NCBI GenBank assembly: GCA_947175845.1 | Contig: CAMWOK010000178.1 | Location: 1 to 6,421, forward strand | DNA: 6,421 nucleotides | Source: an uncultured Lachnospiraceae bacterium | GTDB taxonomy: Bacteria > Bacillota > Clostridia > Lachnospirales > Lachnospiraceae | Reading direction: 5' to 3' | Shown: positions 4,800 to 6,421 of the stretch, one piece after another | Layout of the letters: every line of letters starts with the position of its first letter | How positions within the stretch are numbered: the stretch's first letter is position 1 | Notes under the pieces: generated by a model | Database searches by the model: none | Seen by the model: only the letters and a program-made list of their open reading frames with translations | What the model was told of the DNA's origin: nothing | Translations under genes and position numbers: made by a program

Positions 4800-5375
4800 A
4801 TGGCAGACGCGCCGAAACAAAACCTGCAAACCACGAACACGATCGCGAAACTTTTCGAGCTCGACGAACGTCGGGTGCAACAGCTCGCAAAGTCTGGCGT
4901 GCTCCCTGCGGCGTCTACCCGTCCGTATAAGTTCGACCTGCTCCCGACGATCAAGGCATACATAAAGCACCTGCGTGAGAAGGCCAACGGCAAGGAAACC
5001 AAGACCGCAGACACCGCGAAGGCTGAGGCCGACAAGCTGCGGGCCGAGGCCGACCTCAAACAGAGCAAGGCCAAGATCGCGGAAATGCAGCTCAAAGAGC
5101 TGGAAGGGAAAATGCACAGGAGCGAGGACGTAGAGGCCATGACGAACGACCTTGCGTTCACCGTCCGCAGCATGATAATGGCCCTGCCCGGCCGTCTCGC
5201 TATGGACGTTTCGCAGGCGGCCAGCGCGAACGAAGCCTCGGCACTGATCCGCGCCGAGTGTCACAAAATCCTGATCGAGCTCGCGGGCTATCAATACGAT
5301 CCCGAAGTTTATCAGCGGCGGGTAAGGGATCGCGAAGGCTGGGGCGAAGCGCTCGCAGATGAAGCCGACGACTAA
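4800..5375 (+). CDS. Terminase small subunit, Nu1-like
   Basis: This 191-residue protein is the DNA-recognition subunit of the packaging motor. Residues about 11-55 form a winged-helix/MerR-like domain (TTNTIAKLFELDERRVQQL, then GVLPAASTRPYKFDLLPTIKAYIKHL), the arrangement found in lambda Nu1-type small subunits. Next comes a strongly charged alanine-rich coiled coil (about 63-105, AEADKLRAEADLKQSKAKIA and following). The C-terminal helical part (about 110-165) includes SEDVEAMTNDLAFTVRSMIM and LPGRLAMDVSQA, probably for oligomerisation and contact with the large subunit. The next gene starts inside its last codons. The family's normal role is to bind cosB or pac and bring the large subunit to the cut site. 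High-GC codon use matches the neighbours to the right. Confidence 0.9.
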   Translation: MADAPKQNLQTTNTIAKLFELDERRVQQLAKSGVLPAASTRPYKFDLLPTIKAYIKHLREKANGKETKTADTAKAEADKLRAEADLKQSKAKIAEMQLKELEGKMHRSEDVEAMTNDLAFTVRSMIMALPGRLAMDVSQAASANEASALIRAECHKILIELAGYQYDPEVYQRRVRDREGWGEALADEADD

Positions 5376-6421
5376 AAAAGCCGCAAGGAAGCTCAACGCA
5401 GCCATAGCTCCGGCCGTCCAGAACTTCAAACCGCCGGAGGATCTGACGGTGGCAGAATGGGCCGATAGACACCGCCGCCTATCGCCGGAAACCTCCGCAG
5501 AGGCAGGCCCGTGGCGCACGTCGCGCACGCCCTACCTCCGGGAGCCTATGGAAGCGTTCACCGATCCAAAGGTGAAAAAAATTGTTATGGTGGCGGCTTC
5601 TCAGGTGGGAAAGTCTGAGCTTGAACTGAACATAATCGCGTACATTATCGACCAAGATCCGGGCTCTATCCTCTTTGTGCAGCCGACGCTGGAGGACGCC
5701 CGCAAGTTTTCGCGCCTCCGGATCGCTCCCATGATACGGGACAGCCGGGCGCTACGGGCGAAAGTGTCGGACGTAAAGACGAGGGACTCCGGGAACACGA
5801 TCCTGCAAAAGTCTTTTCCGGGCGGTATGCTGACGATCACCGGCTCAAACAGCGCCTCCGCTCTGGCTTCTACTCCGGCCCGCTACATCATAGGCGACGA
5901 GCGCGACCGCTGGGCCATAAGCGCCGGAACCGAGGGCGATCCGTGGGCGCTGGCAGAGGCCAGACAAACCACATTCTACAACGCGAAAGCCGTTGAGGTA
6001 TCAACCCCGACAATAAAGGGAGCCTCGAACATTGAGGACAGCTACTACAAAGGCACACAAGAGCGCTGGTGCCACCAGTGCCCAGAGTGCGGCGAGTATG
6101 GCGAAATCATATTTGACCGGATCCATTATGAGCACACCGTCAAAAAGGTGCGCGGGAAGAAAATCTACACCATAAACGGCCCGATCACATGGGCCTGCCC
6201 TAACTGCGGCTGCATTATACCGGAGGAAACCATGCGGCGGCAGCCTGCAAAATGGATCGCCGAGAACCCGGAGGCATACGCCACCGGCGTGCGCTCCTTC
6301 TGGCTGAACGCCTTCTCGTCCCCGTGGACGCCGTGGGAGAAAATCATTCTTGAATTTCTCGGAGCCAAGGACAACCCGCAAAAGCTGAAAGTCGTCTACA
6401 ACACCAAGCTGGGCGAGCTCT
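5359..6421 (+). CDS. Terminase large subunit, GpA family (3' end outside window)
   Basis: The frame is open from ATG 5359 to the window edge (354 residues seen; lambda gpA has about 640). The start overlaps the last 17 bases of the small subunit gene (ATG to its TAA), so translation is probably coupled; no strong ribosome-binding site is seen. The protein packages DNA with ATP and cuts it at the recognition site. Visible parts: the opening LTVAEWADRHRRLSPETS common in this family; Walker A AASQVGKSE (79-87) with K85; VQPTLEDARKFSR (108-120); the motif GSNSASALASTPARYIIGDE (162-181) ending in the Walker B-like D180-E181; and a zinc ribbon C238-x2-C241-x2-C244 with C280-x2-C283-x-C285. The nuclease domain should lie beyond the window. 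The Walker A has the canonical GKS, whereas lambda gpA, as I recall, has a divergent one. Confidence 0.95.
   Translation, partial: MKPTTKKAARKLNAAIAPAVQNFKPPEDLTVAEWADRHRRLSPETSAEAGPWRTSRTPYLREPMEAFTDPKVKKIVMVAASQVGKSELELNIIAYIIDQDPGSILFVQPTLEDARKFSRLRIAPMIRDSRALRAKVSDVKTRDSGNTILQKSFPGGMLTITGSNSASALASTPARYIIGDERDRWAISAGTEGDPWALAEARQTTFYNAKAVEVSTPTIKGASNIEDSYYKGTQERWCHQCPECGEYGEIIFDRIHYEHTVKKVRGKKIYTINGPITWACPNCGCIIPEETMRRQPAKWIAENPEAYATGVRSFWLNAFSSPWTPWEKIILEFLGAKDNPQKLKVVYNTKLGEL

Noticed and set aside
4490..5528. Long minus-strand open frames (227 and 257 codons) opposite the tail/terminase genes
   Set aside because: They are shadows of GC-rich plus-strand genes with clear family motifs; no ribosome-binding sites, and low-complexity Ser/Leu/Arg content.

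Overview
The window looks like part of a prophage, or a phage-derived integrative element, in a Gram-positive, Clostridia-like host. Most starts have strong AGGAGG or GGAGGTGA ribosome-binding sites. All supported genes lie on the + strand, and the families are those of Firmicutes temperate phages. Two halves differ in base composition. Hand counts of single 60-base lines give 18/60 G+C at 121-180 and 26/60 at 961-1020. They give 36/60 at 2341-2400 and 39/60 at 4861-4920. The change falls close to the gap between the recombinase and the methyltransferase (about 1792-1830), so the window is probably a mosaic of two modules, or host/element sequence joined to a phage.

Left, AT-rich part (1-1830): a small accessory protein of phage/ICE type whose conserved start lies upstream of any good start codon (107-301); a small protein with a C-terminal zinc ribbon (323-637); a 137-base gap holding two perfect inverted repeats (655-693 and 705-741); and a full-length tyrosine recombinase with all catalytic residues (775-1791).

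Right, GC-rich part (1831-6421): a ParB-like domain fused to a beta-class DNA methyltransferase (1831-3171); a DUF1492/Ltr-like regulator resembling sigma region 4 (3192-3686); a terminator; a non-coding control region with four GGGAT repeats at 10-11 base spacing, a -10-like box and a hairpin with a T-run (3690-3870); a gpZ-like minor tail protein (3897-4589); a 210-base stretch with a candidate 54-codon gene, repeats and a possible cos/terminase-binding region (4590-4799); a Nu1-like small terminase subunit (4800-5375); and a GpA-type large terminase subunit that runs off the right edge (5359-6421).

Working model, inferred: the methyltransferase protects phage DNA. The Ltr-like regulator switches on the late operon by binding the phased repeats just downstream of its own gene. 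The late operon then makes the packaging motor, whose small subunit recognises a cos-like site next to its gene. No wholly new system is evident. The best leads are the phased-repeat promoter with its leader hairpin, the possible cos region with an overlapping unlisted small ORF, the gpZ-like gene placed before the terminase, and the paired inverted repeats in front of the recombinase.
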